Positions 5,433-5,984 of a stretch of DNA of 5,984 bases are shown piece by piece. Below the pieces are notes generated by a model that ran no database searches, was not told the DNA's origin, and saw nothing but the letters and a program-made list of their open reading frames with translations. Position numbers and translations under genes: made by a program. Source of the DNA: an uncultured Spirochaetaceae bacterium (GTDB taxonomy: Bacteria > Spirochaetota > Spirochaetia > Treponematales > UBA12059); assembly GCA_938004315.1 (NCBI GenBank), contig CALKWG010000475.1, positions 1-5,984 of the forward strand, given 5' to 3'. Position 1 is the stretch's first letter. The number at the start of each line of letters is the position of its first letter.

Positions 5433-5984
5433 CCTCGCTCGAACCCCTGGCGCCGGCGCCCCCTTCGCGCTTCGTCGAGCCGCTACGACGCCTCGCCCTG
5501 TCGCTGGGCTTAGCCTCGCTCCTCGTGGGCCTGTTCGCCGCTATCGCATCGAGCGACGCGGCGGCGACCTTACGGGCATTTTACCTATCGCCCTTCAGGT
5601 CGTCGGTGATGGTTTCGGCCATGGCCGAGGTCGCCGCCTACCTGGCCGTCGCCGCCCTCGGCGTGCTCGTCGCCTATCGGTCGGGGCATTTCAGCCTCGG
5701 CGGCGAGGGCCAAGTGTACGCGGGGGCCGTCGCGGCGGCCTTCGCCGGGGCGCTTGCGTCGCCGGGCTTAGGCGGCCTGTTCATCGCCCTCGCCTTCGGG
5801 GCCCTCGCCGGGGCGGCGGTCGGCGCCCCGAGCGCCCTCGGCCGCCGCTTCGCCGGGGCCGACGTGCTCCTTACGAGTTTCCTCGTTTCGCAGGCCTCAA
5901 TTTTAGCCGCGGATTGGCTCATCGCCGGCCCATGGCGCGACCCGGCGAATAACCTCGTGGCCATGCGCGCCGTGCCGCGCGCCT
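5429..5984 (+). CDS. ABC importer permease (BPD_transp_2 type, NupP-like), C-terminus cut by window edge
   Basis: An open frame from TTG at 5429 runs to the window edge, giving 185 complete codons with no stop. After a polar N-terminus, hydrophobic segments lie at about 22-40, 65-83, 95-110, 116-134 and 145-166. 'FYLSPFRSS' (51-59) and especially 'YRSGHFSLGGEGQVYAGA' (83-100) match the F-N-I-G-x-E-G-Q region of permeases working with BMP binding proteins. 'GADVLLTSFLVSQ' (143-155) corresponds to the family's N-E-V-x-x-T-x-M-x-N-Y stretch, with Asn replaced by Ser. Full-length relatives have about 350 residues, so nearly half is missing. The TTG overlaps the ATPase stop codon (TTGA), a sign of translational coupling. 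A second, YufQ/NupQ-like permease gene would be expected directly downstream. It forms half of the membrane channel for the substrate captured by the lipoprotein. Confidence 0.9.
   Translation, partial: MTSLEPLAPAPPSRFVEPLRRLALSLGLASLLVGLFAAIASSDAAATLRAFYLSPFRSSVMVSAMAEVAAYLAVAALGVLVAYRSGHFSLGGEGQVYAGAVAAAFAGALASPGLGGLFIALAFGALAGAAVGAPSALGRRFAGADVLLTSFLVSQASILAADWLIAGPWRDPANNLVAMRAVPRA

Overview
The window is compact, GC-rich bacterial DNA, almost all of it coding, with good Shine-Dalgarno sites and a mix of ATG, GTG and TTG starts. It holds six genes in two divergent groups around one 145-bp control region. I see no rRNA, tRNA, mobile element, CRISPR array or clear terminator. The taxon cannot be fixed from the sequence alone. 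The form of the binding protein (a 'VPG...GSPIYE' start in place of the usual D-x-SFN motif) and the gene set remind me of spirochaetes, but this is a weak guess from memory.

Left side, minus strand, read from right to left: a MerR-family regulator with four cysteines near its C-terminus (2284-2748), an FGGY-family carbohydrate kinase (858-2282), and the first 282 residues of an AEC-family (auxin efflux carrier type) membrane transporter (848 down to the window edge). These genes are 1 and 9 bases apart, so they are almost certainly one operon. The transporter ORF has no stop inside the window.

Right side, plus strand: a BMP-family (PnrA/TmpC-like) substrate-binding lipoprotein (2894-3931), a double ABC ATPase (3948-5432), and the first 185 residues of a permease (5429 to the window edge). 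This is the usual order of a BMP-type ABC importer, whose characterised members carry nucleosides. A second permease gene would be expected just outside the window.

Middle (2749-2893): an imperfect inverted repeat sits directly in front of the MerR gene and is a plausible operator. A TATACT -10-like box and a small leader hairpin lie on the importer side.

Working model (inference): the importer brings in a sugar-containing compound, the kinase phosphorylates it or its sugar part, the AEC carrier moves a related organic solute, and the MerR protein controls one or both operons. The kinase and the binding protein both depart from textbook motifs at substrate-facing positions, so the substrate should not be assumed to be xylulose or a nucleoside.
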